Part shown: piece by piece, positions 1-8,014 of the stretch
Layout: each line of letters begins with the position of its first letter
Numbering within the stretch: the stretch's first letter is position 1
Assembly: GCA_964490325.1 (NCBI GenBank)
Contig: CAZBBX010000009.1
Location: 1 to 64,000, forward strand
Direction of reading: 5' to 3'
Source of the DNA: DAOPJM01 sp964490325
Lineage (GTDB): Bacteria > Bacillota > Clostridia > Christensenellales > CAG-138
DNA length: 64,000 bases
Notes under the pieces: model-generated
Told to the model about the DNA's origin: nothing
What the model saw: only the letters and a program-made list of their open reading frames with translations
The model's database searches: none
Program-made: the position numbers and the translations under genes

Positions 1-165
1 TCCTACAACTGCCTCAAGCGCGCAGGCATCAACACCGTCGAGGAGCTGGTGCAGCGGGATGAGGATGAAATGATGAAGGTACGGAACCTCGGCCGCAAGT
101 CGCTCGAGGAAGTGCAACAAAAATTGGCGCAGTTGGGCCTCTCCCTGCGCTCGAACGAAGAATAA
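1..165 (+). CDS. rpoA: RNA polymerase alpha subunit, C-terminal end (partial)
   Basis: The window opens in frame 1 inside the alpha C-terminal domain. The 54 visible residues contain the helix-hairpin-helix segments around RAGINTVEELVQ and VRNLGRKSLEEV, which in this family contact UP-element DNA and activators. The frame ends at a TAA at 163-165. The gene lies 28 bases before rplQ, the usual rpoA-rplQ end of the large ribosomal operon in bacteria. The 5' part is outside the window, so nothing can be said about the N-terminal assembly domain. The call is secure from motif and context together. Confidence 0.96.
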   Translation, partial: SYNCLKRAGINTVEELVQRDEDEMMKVRNLGRKSLEEVQQKLAQLGLSLRSNEE

Positions 166-193
166 GGAAGAATAAGGAGGAAGCAACCAAATT

Positions 194-700
194 ATGGCGA
201 ACAGGAAACTTGGAAAGCCCTCAGACCAGCGTGTTGCCATGCTCAGAAGCCTTACCACCGCGCTTATTTGGAACGGCAAGATCGTGACCACCGAAACGAG
301 AGCGAAGGAAGTCCGCAGCATAGCTGAACGGATCATCACGCTTGCCGTCAAGGAATACGACAACAGCGAGACCGTTGAGAAGGAGACCCGCAACGACAAG
401 GATCAGATCATCGTTGTGGAAAAGCAGCAGGATAAGGCGTCGAAGCTTCACGCAAGAAGGCAGATCATGGCCTATGTGTACGATCTGTCCGAGGAGAAGA
501 AGAAGGACGAAAGCAAGTCCGACTACAAGGAGCGCACCCAGGATAAGGCGCACCCCGTGATCGAAAAGCTCTTCCGCGAGCTGGCCCCGAAGTACGCCGA
601 GCGTATCAAGGACGGCAAGAAGGGCGGCTACACCCGCATGTCCAAGCTGGGCGCACGCCGCGGCGACGCAGCCCCCATGGTCGTGCTGGAGCTGATCTAA
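194..700 (+). CDS. rplQ: 50S ribosomal protein L17, with insertions
   Basis: L17 is a component of the large ribosomal subunit, lying near the peptide exit tunnel. The N-terminus NRKLGKPSDQRVAMLRSL and the C-terminal GGYTRMSKLGARRGDAAP block are classical L17 signatures. The start ATG at 194 follows an AAGGAGG-type ribosome binding site. At 168 residues it is clearly longer than the usual 110-130. The extra length lies in two charged insertions, one at about residues 55-85 just before the conserved KLHARRQ, and one at about 100-120 rich in Lys, Asp and Glu. It is the last gene of its operon and is followed directly by a hairpin terminator. Confidence 0.97.
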   Translation: MANRKLGKPSDQRVAMLRSLTTALIWNGKIVTTETRAKEVRSIAERIITLAVKEYDNSETVEKETRNDKDQIIVVEKQQDKASKLHARRQIMAYVYDLSEEKKKDESKSDYKERTQDKAHPVIEKLFRELAPKYAERIKDGKKGGYTRMSKLGARRGDAAPMVVLELI

Positions 701-721
701 CCTACAACCGCATCAAAAAAT

Positions 722-744
722 GGAGCGCCTCGGCGCTCCTTTTT
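722..744 (+). terminator. Bidirectional intrinsic terminator after rplQ
   Basis: A perfect 8-bp stem (GGAGCGCC/GGCGCTCC) with a 2-nt loop is followed by five T on the plus strand. On the minus strand the same stem is followed by an A-to-T complement run from 715-720. It can therefore end both rpoA-rplQ and the convergent feo operon. Confidence 0.9.
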
Positions 745-766
745 GCATCCATAAACATTAGATCTC

Positions 767-2650
767 TTACTGCACCTGTTCGACGTCCTTTATAAGGTAC
801 TCCATGTTGATGACGTCGAGCGGGGTGGGATCGCTGTGCGCAGGGACGCGCAGCGTGCCGTCGCTGTCGGTCAAGGGACCATGGAAGGGGTGCAGCCGTC
901 CCGCGGCCAAGCAGCCCCGCAGGAAACGGACAAGGTTTTGTGAGGCGACGCTGCCGCCGTCCCCCGTGCGCAGGTCGATCACGCCTGTACCGATGCCCCA
1001 CCAAAAGCTCTTGACGGGGGAGCTGTCGGTGCCCACATTCAGCAGCGTTTCCAAGCTGCCGTTTAGGAAGCTTTGCACGATGGCTGTGTAGAATCTGTCC
1101 CAGTTCCAGTCGGGAGCCGCCAAGAAGCGCGTGGGGAAGCCGTAGCCGTCCACCGCCACCAGCGCGGAGAACACATCGTGCGGCAGATCGGGGAGAGTCA
1201 GGGTCTCATACAGCGGCGTGAACACCACGTCGGCGCCCCACTCGGCGGAGACGCCCAGCGCCTGCGCGCAGCTGATGGGATCGCCTGGGATGACCTGCCT
1301 GGTGACGAACAGCACCCTTGCATCGGGGCGGACGCTCTTGACGCCCACGGTAAAGGCGTTGACGTCGGAGGAGCAGCGCCGTCCCTCCAGGCGCGGCGAA
1401 ACGTAGCTGACCACGCCCTTTTGCGTGTGCAGCCCCGCAAGGATGCCGCAGAGGAACATGGCCTCATAGTAGCGCCCAAAGTAGGTGTGCAAACGCCTGC
1501 CAAAGGCGCTTCTTGCATAGACGAGCGTCAGGCGTTCGGGCTTCTCCAACGCGCAGCGCAGCGCCGCGTCGAGCAGCGAGGGGGAGGTGACAAACAGCAG
1601 GTCGGCATCGGCAGCGCCCTTTGACAGCTCCAAGTAGGCGTCGTCGCGGGATACAAGGTCGAGCGCGCTCGTCTTGACGCGTTCGCCAAAGTGCGCCTGC
1701 ACCGCCAAGCGGCCGCGTTCGTGCGCTCCCTGCCAGTTGGTCTCGGTGCGCCCCGGCGTGTAGGCAAACACGATCTTCGCCTCATGCCGTCCGTTCATCA
1801 GCCGCGTGATGAAGGAGGCATTCTCGGTGCCGCCGTCGTCCAGCAGCAGCGCGGGGACGGCGGGATGCACCGCAAGCTCCAACTGCGGCTGCATATGCTT
1901 GAGGTTCTCCGTGACCACCTCCAACGGCTCCGTGGGCAGACCATAGAGCCGCAGGTATTCGGGCAGAGCATCGCCCGCGGTGAAGTTTGGCAGCACCATG
2001 GAAAGCGCGGTTTCAAAGCGGTGATACAGCACAGAGGCGTCCGGCGGCGTTTCGCCCTCGGCGGCGGCCTGCTCAAACAGGGAGCTTTCCAGACGGTACA
2101 GGCTTTCGTAGTCCTCCGCGCTGCGAAGCTCGATCTCGGGGAAGCGCCCCTTCTTTTCGTAGTCCAAAAAGGCATAATAGCGCGTGATGGCAGGGTCGTC
2201 CGCATCCCATTGCGGGATCAGGCGCACGATCTGCGCTTCATAATCCAGCGCGCCCAAGTACTTGAGCACGCTGACGCGCTTGTTGCCCTCCACCACATAG
2301 TAGTATCGCAGGTACTCATACACGCGGATGGGGTCGCTGAGGCCGCCGTTCAGCTGGATGGCGCACACATGCGTCCATTTGTCCGCGAACTCGCTGTTTT
2401 CGGAGAGGACAGGCATGAAGTTGTGGGCAAAGGCGCTTGCACGCCCCGCCTGCCAGGTGCCGACGACGCGGCGTAGGGGAATGGTGCGGGTGGGCAGGGA
2501 GACGTAGGCCAACGCGCCGCCGTTCTCGGAGCGAGTGTCTGCGGTGTCCAAATAGCCGTTCTCCCCGCGTGCGCGGCGGACGGACAGCTCCTTTAATCCC
2601 AGCTTGCGGGCCTTTTGATAGTGTTCCTTTGCAATGGCATATTCGCTCAT
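767..2650 (-). CDS. BMP-family (Med-like) substrate-binding-fold protein with ParB-like N-terminal segment
   Basis: This 627-residue protein has a C-terminal half resembling the basic membrane protein/Med family of periplasmic-binding folds (for example VVSYVSPRLEGR, AEWGADVVFTPLYE and FWWGIGTGVIDL). Those proteins normally bind nucleosides outside the cell. No signal peptide or lipobox is visible, so it is probably cytoplasmic. Around residues 115-135 is YYYVVEGNKRVSVLKYLG, which resembles the ParB/sulfiredoxin nucleotide-binding motif. It starts with an ATG that overlaps the stop of the upstream phosphoesterase by 4 bases and is the last gene of the feo transcription unit. A sensor-like or nucleotide-binding role is inference; no function is known to me. 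Confidence 0.7.
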   Translation of the reverse strand: MSEYAIAKEHYQKARKLGLKELSVRRARGENGYLDTADTRSENGGALAYVSLPTRTIPLRRVVGTWQAGRASAFAHNFMPVLSENSEFADKWTHVCAIQLNGGLSDPIRVYEYLRYYYVVEGNKRVSVLKYLGALDYEAQIVRLIPQWDADDPAITRYYAFLDYEKKGRFPEIELRSAEDYESLYRLESSLFEQAAAEGETPPDASVLYHRFETALSMVLPNFTAGDALPEYLRLYGLPTEPLEVVTENLKHMQPQLELAVHPAVPALLLDDGGTENASFITRLMNGRHEAKIVFAYTPGRTETNWQGAHERGRLAVQAHFGERVKTSALDLVSRDDAYLELSKGAADADLLFVTSPSLLDAALRCALEKPERLTLVYARSAFGRRLHTYFGRYYEAMFLCGILAGLHTQKGVVSYVSPRLEGRRCSSDVNAFTVGVKSVRPDARVLFVTRQVIPGDPISCAQALGVSAEWGADVVFTPLYETLTLPDLPHDVFSALVAVDGYGFPTRFLAAPDWNWDRFYTAIVQSFLNGSLETLLNVGTDSSPVKSFWWGIGTGVIDLRTGDGGSVASQNLVRFLRGCLAAGRLHPFHGPLTDSDGTLRVPAHSDPTPLDVINMEYLIKDVEQVQ

Positions 2651-3348
2651 AGTGCATCCTCTTTTGTCGGTTTCGCCGCAGTCCTTGCCCCGCGCTTTCT
2701 TACGCCTCTGCGCGGCGGCGTATCGTCTTGGTCACGATCAGGAAAGTGCAGCTCGGTCAGGCAGTAGCCAAAGCCGTTGATAAGGGTCGTCTCATCCTGC
2801 TTGAGCACGCGGCGTCCCCGCGTGTCGCCGTAGAGATGGCAGTGCCCATACAGCTGATACAGCGGATGATAGCGGTCGAGCAGGCTGCGAAAGCAGGCAA
2901 AGCCCTCGTGAAAGCCCTCGCCGTCGCCTAAGCCCTTGGAGGGCGCATGGGTGACCAGCACGTCAAAGCCCCCGCCGAGTGCAGGCTTTAACAGCTGCAG
3001 CCGCGCACGGCGTACGCGGGCTGCCATGGCGCGCTCGGTAAAATGAAAGGGCTTGGGACTGCCGCTCTTGCAGCCGCCCAGCCCGATAAAGCGGACACCT
3101 CGATAGACAAAGGGCTCGTTCTCCAGATCGATGCAGCCCTCGGGCGGCTGCGTGTCGTACAGCTCGTCGTGGTTGCCCCGCACATACAGCAGCGGGAAGG
3201 AGAGCATCGTTACAAGAAAGTCCAAATAGGCGGGCTTAAGGTCGCCGCAGGAGATGATAAGCTCCACGTCCTTCCAGCGCGCCTTGTCAAAGTAATCCCA
3301 CAGCGCGGGGCTTTCCATGTCTGCAACAACAAGAACGGTCAGCTTCAT
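2647..3348 (-). CDS. Calcineurin-like metallophosphoesterase
   Basis: The 233-residue protein has the order of metal-ligand motifs of the metallophosphoesterase fold: D-x-E near the start (VVADMES, in place of the usual D-x-H), ISCGDLKP, the GNHDE motif near residue 59, VTHAPS and a late GHCHLYGD. Such enzymes hydrolyse phosphomono- or diesters with two metal ions; the substrate cannot be read from the sequence. The C-terminal 30 residues are Arg/Lys/Pro-rich and probably disordered. It overlaps both its upstream neighbour (ATGA at 3345-3348) and its downstream neighbour, so the three genes are translationally coupled. Confidence 0.85.
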   Translation of the reverse strand: MKLTVLVVADMESPALWDYFDKARWKDVELIISCGDLKPAYLDFLVTMLSFPLLYVRGNHDELYDTQPPEGCIDLENEPFVYRGVRFIGLGGCKSGSPKPFHFTERAMAARVRRARLQLLKPALGGGFDVLVTHAPSKGLGDGEGFHEGFACFRSLLDRYHPLYQLYGHCHLYGDTRGRRVLKQDETTLINGFGYCLTELHFPDRDQDDTPPRRGVRKRGARTAAKPTKEDAL

Positions 3349-3521
3349 GGGCGCCGCTTTTCCTTAGTCTCTTGCTTAGCGTCCCGATAGGCGCAGCCGA
3401 CGCAATGTGAGCAGTCGCCCCCGCACACGCCGCCCTTTTTGCGCCTGCGCAGGATATACACCACAGCTAAGGCCAGTAGACCCGCAACGGCTGTCAGGAT
3501 CAGGATATCATAGACGGACAC
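3345..3521 (-). CDS. FeoB-associated Cys-rich membrane protein
   Basis: This 58-residue protein starts at a GTG at 3521 preceded by a GAAAGGAG ribosome binding site. Residues 5-24 form one hydrophobic segment, followed by RRRKKGG and then a cysteine cluster (CGGDCSHCVGC) near residues 33-43. One membrane helix plus a CxxxC/CxxC cluster immediately downstream of feoB is the pattern of the FeoB-associated Cys-rich family, which is thought to assist ferrous iron uptake. Its stop codon overlaps the ATG of the phosphoesterase gene. The gene is small and easily missed by gene callers. Confidence 0.88.
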   Translation of the reverse strand: MSVYDILILTAVAGLLALAVVYILRRRKKGGVCGGDCSHCVGCAYRDAKQETKEKRRP

Positions 3522-3542
3522 GGGACGCTCCTTTCGGCAAAG

Positions 3543-5528
3543 CTACACGAGCAGGGAACCGATCTGGTAGACCGCAAAGGCGACCACCCACGCGATGGCA
3601 CATTGCATCACCACAACGCCTGCGGCGGCAAGACGGCTCTTCAGCTCCCGCCGCATGGCGCTGATGGCGGCCACACAGGGGGTATACAGCAGGGTAAACA
3701 CCAAGAAGCTGAGCGCGGTCAGCGGCGTGAACAGGGTGCTTAGCGGCGTGTCGCCCAAGAGGACGGACAGGGTGCTTACAACGGTCTCCTTAGCGGTCAG
3801 CCCCGTGATGAGCGCCGTTGAAACGCGCCAGTCGCTAAAGCCCAGCGGACGGAACAGGGGAGAGAGCAGCTTGCCGATCATGGCAAGCAGGGAATCCTCC
3901 GCCGCCGCAACGACGTTCAGCTGCGCGTCAAAGGTCTGTAAGAACCATATGACGACCGTGGCGGCAAAGATGACCGTAAACGCCTTTTTGAGATAATCCT
4001 TCGCCTTGTCCCACATCAGCAGCAGGACGCTCTTAGGCGAGGGCAGGCGGTAATCGGGCAGCTCCATCACAAAGGGAACGGGCTTGGCGCGGGTGAAGGC
4101 CTTGATGATGAGCGCTACCAGTATTGCCAAAAGAATGCCTGTTACATACATGCCGATCATCACAAGCGCCTGATGCTTGGTGAAGAAGGCGGCCGTGAAC
4201 AGGGCATAAATGGGGATCTTGGCGGGGCAGCTCATGTAGGGGGTCAGAAGGATGGTGACCTTGCGGTCGCGGTCGCTTGAGAGTGTGCGCGTTGCCATGA
4301 TAGCGGGGACGGAGCAGCCAAAGCCGATCAGCAGGGGCACGATGCTGCGACCCGACAGGCCGATCTTACGGAGCAGCTTATCCATCACATAGGCGATGCG
4401 CGCCATGTAGCCGCTGTCCTCCAAGAGGGACAGGAAGAAAAACAGGGTGACGATGTAGGGCACGAAGCTGACAACCAGTCCCACGCCGGAGAAAATACCG
4501 TCGATGACGAGGCTGTGCACCACGGGGTTGATGCCGTAATTGGTCAAGCCCGTGTCCACCAAGGCGGTCAAGGCGTCTATCCCCTGCGCGAGCAGGTTTG
4601 ACAGGGCAGAGCCGATGACGTTGAAGGTCAGGTAAAAGATGAGCAGCATCACGCCAAGGAACACGGGGATCGCCGCGTAGCGGTTGGTCAGGACGCGGTC
4701 GATCGCCAAGGAGCGGTGGCGCTCACGGCTCTCGCGGCACTTGATCACGGCGTCCTTGCAGACCCTTTCAATGAAGGCGTAGCGCATGTCGGCCAGCGCC
4801 GCGTTGCGGTCCAAGCCGCGCTCGTCCTCCATCTCCACGATGCTGTGCTCGATCATCTCCAGCTCGTTCTCGTCCAGCTCCAGCCGTTTCTCGATCTCCT
4901 TGTCGCCCTCGACCAGCTTTGTGGCGGCAAAACGGGGAAACAGTCCCGCGTTCTGCGCGTGATCCTCGATCATATGGGTGACGGCATGGATGCAGCGGTG
5001 GACAGGGCCTGCGTCGCAAAAATCGTAGCGGTCGGGCAGGCTGCGCCGATGCGCGGTGTCCAAGGCAACGCGGATGAGATCCTCCACGCCCTCGTTCTTG
5101 GCGGCGCTGATGGGAACAACGGGGATGCCCAAGGCCTCGGACAGCTTATCAACGTGGATGGAGCCGCCGTTTTCGCGCACCTCGTCCATCATGTTCAGCG
5201 CCAGCACCATCGGCAGGTGCAGCTCTATAAGCTGCAGGGTCAGGTACAGGTTGCGCTCGATGTTCGTTGCGTCCACGATGTTGATGATGCCGTCGGGGTG
5301 CTTGTTGAGCAAAAAATCACGCGTGACCAGCTCCTCCGAGGTATAGGGGCGCAGGGAGTAGATCCCCGGCAGATCCACCACCTCGTCCCCCTTGGACGAG
5401 CGGATGACGCCCGACTTGGCGTCCACGGTGACGCCGGGGAAGTTGCCCACATGCTGGTTGGCGCCCGTGAGCTGATTGAACAGCGTGGTCTTGCCGCAAT
5501 TTTGGTTTCCGATGAGGGCAAAGATCAT
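3543..5528 (-). CDS. feoB: Ferrous iron transport protein B
   Basis: FeoB imports Fe2+ across the cytoplasmic membrane and is the main iron route of anaerobes. The 661-residue protein starts with a G domain: GNQNCGKTT (G1, residues 7-15), GVTVDAKSG (switch I), VDLPGIYSL (G3) and LNMMDE (G4). A helical linker follows, then a membrane part with two Gate-like repeats (GFGCSVPAIMATRTL and the later TALITGLTAKETVVSTL). The start ATG overlaps the stop of feoA. Length and motif order are normal for clostridial FeoB, with the Cys-rich partner encoded 21 bases downstream. Confidence 0.97.
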   Translation of the reverse strand: MIFALIGNQNCGKTTLFNQLTGANQHVGNFPGVTVDAKSGVIRSSKGDEVVDLPGIYSLRPYTSEELVTRDFLLNKHPDGIINIVDATNIERNLYLTLQLIELHLPMVLALNMMDEVRENGGSIHVDKLSEALGIPVVPISAAKNEGVEDLIRVALDTAHRRSLPDRYDFCDAGPVHRCIHAVTHMIEDHAQNAGLFPRFAATKLVEGDKEIEKRLELDENELEMIEHSIVEMEDERGLDRNAALADMRYAFIERVCKDAVIKCRESRERHRSLAIDRVLTNRYAAIPVFLGVMLLIFYLTFNVIGSALSNLLAQGIDALTALVDTGLTNYGINPVVHSLVIDGIFSGVGLVVSFVPYIVTLFFFLSLLEDSGYMARIAYVMDKLLRKIGLSGRSIVPLLIGFGCSVPAIMATRTLSSDRDRKVTILLTPYMSCPAKIPIYALFTAAFFTKHQALVMIGMYVTGILLAILVALIIKAFTRAKPVPFVMELPDYRLPSPKSVLLLMWDKAKDYLKKAFTVIFAATVVIWFLQTFDAQLNVVAAAEDSLLAMIGKLLSPLFRPLGFSDWRVSTALITGLTAKETVVSTLSVLLGDTPLSTLFTPLTALSFLVFTLLYTPCVAAISAMRRELKSRLAAAGVVVMQCAIAWVVAFAVYQIGSLLV

Positions 5529-5791
5529 TCCGCTGCCTCCACTTCGATGCAGGCCGCGTCGGCAAGGCGCAGCGTCAGCACATACCCGCGCAGGCTCAGA
5601 CGGATCGGATCGCCCATGGGCGCGACCTCCGTCACCGAAACGAGCGTCCCGGGGATCAGCCCCATGTCCAAAAGACGCAGACGCAGCGGCCCCTCGCCGC
5701 CCACCTTTGTGATCCTTGCCGCCTTCTTGAGCGGCAGCTTATCCAAGGTATGCGCGGCGCTCGCCGCCTGTTCCCCGTGCGGATGTTCCAT
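5525..5791 (-). CDS. feoA: FeoA domain protein (ferrous iron transport)
   Basis: FeoA is a small SH3-like cytoplasmic protein that supports FeoB. The 88-residue product shows the family pattern LRLRLLDMGLIPGTLVSVTEVAP, then DPIRLSLRGYVLTLR. An upstream in-frame ATG at 5803 exists, but it would place the GGGAGG ribosome binding site (5796-5801) inside the gene, so the ATG at 5791 with a 5-nt spacer is preferred. It is the first gene of the iron operon and directly follows a promoter and a palindrome likely to be an iron-responsive operator. Confidence 0.94.
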   Translation of the reverse strand: MEHPHGEQAASAAHTLDKLPLKKAARITKVGGEGPLRLRLLDMGLIPGTLVSVTEVAPMGDPIRLSLRGYVLTLRLADAACIEVEAAE

Positions 5792-5801
5792 ACAGCCTCC
5801 C

Positions 5802-5823
5802 AAAGTTAGCCTTCACTAACTTT
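5802..5823 (-). promoter_or_regulatory. Probable DtxR/IdeR-type operator in the feoA leader
   Basis: There is an 8-bp inverted repeat, AAAGTTAG and CTAACTTT, separated by 6 bases, just downstream of the -10 box and overlapping the ribosome binding site. TTAG/CTAA half-sites resemble those bound by iron- or manganese-dependent DtxR-family repressors, and FeoAB is a common target of these. The palindrome is seen in the sequence; the regulator is inference, as no dtxR-like gene lies in the window. Confidence 0.65.
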
Positions 5824-5836
5824 TCTATGTGCAATG

Positions 5837-5865
5837 ATTGTACACTATGCCGCACAGCCTGTCAA
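5837..5865 (-). promoter_or_regulatory. Promoter of the feo operon
   Basis: On the minus strand TTGACA (5865-5860) and TACAAT (5842-5837) are separated by exactly 17 bases, a near-consensus housekeeping promoter. Transcription would start just before the palindrome at 5802-5823. Confidence 0.9.
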
Positions 5866-5940
5866 GACGGCGTGCCGCCCAAAGGTCGGCAGCTGTGCCC
5901 CAAAGCTCGGCGGCTGCGGACAAGCATCCAAAAACGGGAC

Positions 5941-5975
5941 AAAAAAAGGGAGACGCGCCGTATGGAACGTCTCCC
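5941..5975 (-). terminator. Terminator after the AraC-type regulator gene
   Basis: Read on the minus strand, the 8-bp stem GGGAGACG/CGTCTCCC with a 12-nt loop is followed by seven T. It lies 56 bases beyond the stop of the regulator gene. The remaining DNA between here and the feo promoter (5866-5940) shows nothing I can assign. Confidence 0.88.
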
Positions 5976-6030
5976 TGCCGTGTTGGATGGGGTGTCTGCT
6001 GCCGCGGGATTGAAAGCGGCAAACCGACTG

Positions 6031-6921
6031 TCAGCCGCGTTTGTCGCAGGACTTTACGGCGCGAAGCTCCACATAGCCGCGTTCACCGCGTGGCTCCAGC
6101 TGAATGCGCGGGTTCGTATCGTCCCACACGCAGCCCATGCGCGTGGGGTCGCAGCGCTCTATCGCGCAGCGCAGCAATTCGATCGCCTCGCAGTAGTCCT
6201 CCTCGGCGAACGGTTCGCCTTGGAACTGCAGGTATTCCGCCTCGGGCAGCGTGATAACGTCGAAGCCCTCGGGGATCTTGCCGTCATAGTCCAACGGGAC
6301 CTCAGCGCCCTGCACATAGGTGGAGCTGTTGGGCTTCTTGTACTGCGGCGGCAGCCACAGGCAGACGGGTTCGCCGCAGAGGGAGTCCATGCTTAAAAGC
6401 AGACCCCACACATCGCAGCCGACCTCCTCGCAGTAGGGGAAGTAGTCCTCCGCCGCGATCCCACGCTTGATGATGATCTTGCGCTGCGGCTTACGGATCC
6501 GCTGCACAAACACGTTTTGCACGGTGCTCATGTCGATCACATCCTTTCTCAATTCACGATACTTTACGCCGTAGGGAACGAACAGCGGGATGGGAACAGG
6601 CGCCTTGGCGTATTCTCCGGGCTTACAGCCAAACTCCCGCGTGAAGGCGCGGGTGTAGCCGTCAACGCTGCCAAAGCCCAGATCCAACGCGGCGTCGGTG
6701 ACGCGGCAGCCCTCGTTTTTGAGGCGCAGCGCCGACCTTGCCAAGCGCAGGCGGCGGATGTACTCCGTTGGCGTTAGATCCGTACAGCTTTTAAACAGCC
6801 GATAGGAATGCCACGGCGAGAACAGCGAGACGCGTGCAAGCACCGCCATGCTGATATCCTCCTCCAAGTGTGCAGCGATATACTCCTGCATTCGGGTCAC
6901 GGCCAAGATCTGTTCCTTCAT
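6031..6921 (-). CDS. AraC-family regulator with GyrI-like effector-binding domain
   Basis: The 296-residue protein has an N-terminal AraC double helix-turn-helix (residues about 1-100; MQEYIAAHLEEDISMAVLA, FSPWHSYRLFKSCTDLTP, DAALDLGFGSVDGYTRAFTREFG). It is followed by a GyrI/Rob-like ligand-binding domain (about 140-296). This is the Rob/BltR-like architecture that senses small hydrophobic or cationic ligands. The ATG at 6921 is chosen because a GGGAGG site lies 7 bases upstream; a longer frame to 7089 lacks one and has no family similarity. The target genes and ligand are not evident. Confidence 0.88.
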   Translation of the reverse strand: MKEQILAVTRMQEYIAAHLEEDISMAVLARVSLFSPWHSYRLFKSCTDLTPTEYIRRLRLARSALRLKNEGCRVTDAALDLGFGSVDGYTRAFTREFGCKPGEYAKAPVPIPLFVPYGVKYRELRKDVIDMSTVQNVFVQRIRKPQRKIIIKRGIAAEDYFPYCEEVGCDVWGLLLSMDSLCGEPVCLWLPPQYKKPNSSTYVQGAEVPLDYDGKIPEGFDVITLPEAEYLQFQGEPFAEEDYCEAIELLRCAIERCDPTRMGCVWDDTNPRIQLEPRGERGYVELRAVKSCDKRG

Positions 6922-6962
6922 TGCTGCCTCCCAAGCGCAAGAGCAATGTACCACGGATCCTA

Positions 6963-7025
6963 TCAAACGTTCTCGACTTTCCTTGCCATCCTGCGGCGTG
7001 AGAAAAGGATGCGCACCTCGCTCAT
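6963..7025 (-). CDS. Possible 20-residue peptide
   Basis: A 20-codon frame starts with an ATG overlapping the stop of the preceding membrane-protein remnant (ATGA), with a GGAGG at a good distance. It is highly basic (six Arg, one Lys). It lies between that gene and the AraC-type regulator. Start context is good but length is minimal and no family is recognised, so it may be a chance frame. Confidence 0.2.
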   Translation of the reverse strand: MSEVRILFSRRRMARKVENV

Positions 7026-7743
7026 TGCGCCTCCTGCCTGTTGAAGCAGTCCACGATATCCTGCCTGCGCCCCATGACGGTGACCACATCGTCTCGCCCG
7101 ATGATGGTGTCGGCGTCCCCGTGGCGGATGTCCCCGCGAGGTGATTTGACCATCAGCACCAGCAGGCTCCAGCGGCTTCTCAGATCGCTCATGGACAGGC
7201 GTTTGTCCGAAGCGCGGCGGGTACGCGGTTGACGAACACATCCGCAATGATGTCCTCGCCAAAATCCTCCACAGGCATCACGGGATTGGTCAGACCCTTG
7301 ACGATGTGCTTGCAGTAGAAGCGGTTGATGAGGCGATCCAGCACGTTTTTAAAGAGCTTCCAGCGCCGCAGCACCATGAACAGAACAAAGGCCGCCACGA
7401 TGACCAACAGATAGATCAGCGTTTGCCGCAGCTGAAAGCTGCTCATGGACAGAAGGATGCTGACCACGCCCGACACGATGGTGGCGGTGAAGGTGTAGCC
7501 AAAGATCATGATGGTCTTTGCCAGCCTGCGGCGCGTGTTGGATTCCAGCACGGCCTCGCTTTCTGCGGTGGTGAAGCCGGAGTTGGTCAGCAGGGACACG
7601 ACTTGGAACCTTGCCCGCTCCTCCGTAAGCCCCGTGAGGCGAAAGAGGATGGTGAAGATGTCCGCCAGCGTGATGTACAGCATGATGACGACTACAAAGA
7701 TCGGGACGATGATATACATGGTTCCACGCACCGCCAAGGCCAC
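7022..7743 (-). pseudogene. Frameshifted membrane protein with C-terminal TrkA-C (RCK_C) domain
   Basis: The first frame (GTG 7743 to TGA 7189) encodes four membrane-type segments and a cytosolic stretch ending with DVFVNRVPAALR. The frame then runs into a TGA. In the next frame the same region reads DKRLSMSDLRSRWSLLV and continues with SPRGDIRHGDADTIIGRDDVVTVMG to a TGA at 7022, a normal TrkA-C ligand-binding domain. Loss of one base near 7213-7217 would explain the break. Alternatively, two coupled genes could exist, because an ATG at 7192 overlaps the TGA. The start is uncertain: an AAGGAG lies too far upstream of the GTG. The role in ion transport is inference. Confidence 0.7.
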
Positions 7744-7872
7744 TGCAAAGCTGCAAAAGCCTCGGCTCCTTATAAAATCGTAGTAGTTTTATATAGCCCC
7801 TCTCCAAGGGCTGCAAGGCGGGAGCGCGCTTTTTAAAAGGCGGGGCGGAGACCTGCGCGGCTCTCTATCTTC

Positions 7873-7901
7873 ATTATATCGGAACAAGGCGCAAAAGTCA
7901 C
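7873..7901 (-). promoter_or_regulatory. Promoter of the TrkA-C membrane gene
   Basis: On the minus strand a perfect TATAAT (7878-7873) lies 17 bases from GTGACT (7901-7896). Downstream, at about 7773-7795, is a 7-bp inverted repeat (TATAAAA/TTTTATA) that could be an operator. Confidence 0.55.
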
Positions 7902-7958
7902 GCATCCGTGGGGGAAAGTTCGCGTCCGCGTCAAAGAAAGCTTGCGCTGCTGTTTTTC

Positions 7959-7987
7959 TTGAAAGGCGTTCAGGGACGTGCTATAAT
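7959..7987 (+). promoter_or_regulatory. Promoter of glpK
   Basis: TTGAAA (7959-7964) and TATAAT (7982-7987) are separated by 17 bases. The start codon of glpK lies 27 bases further on, behind AAGGAGG at 8000-8006. Confidence 0.9.
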
Positions 7988-8014
7988 GGATCAGATCGAT
8001 AAGGAGGGCAAGCT

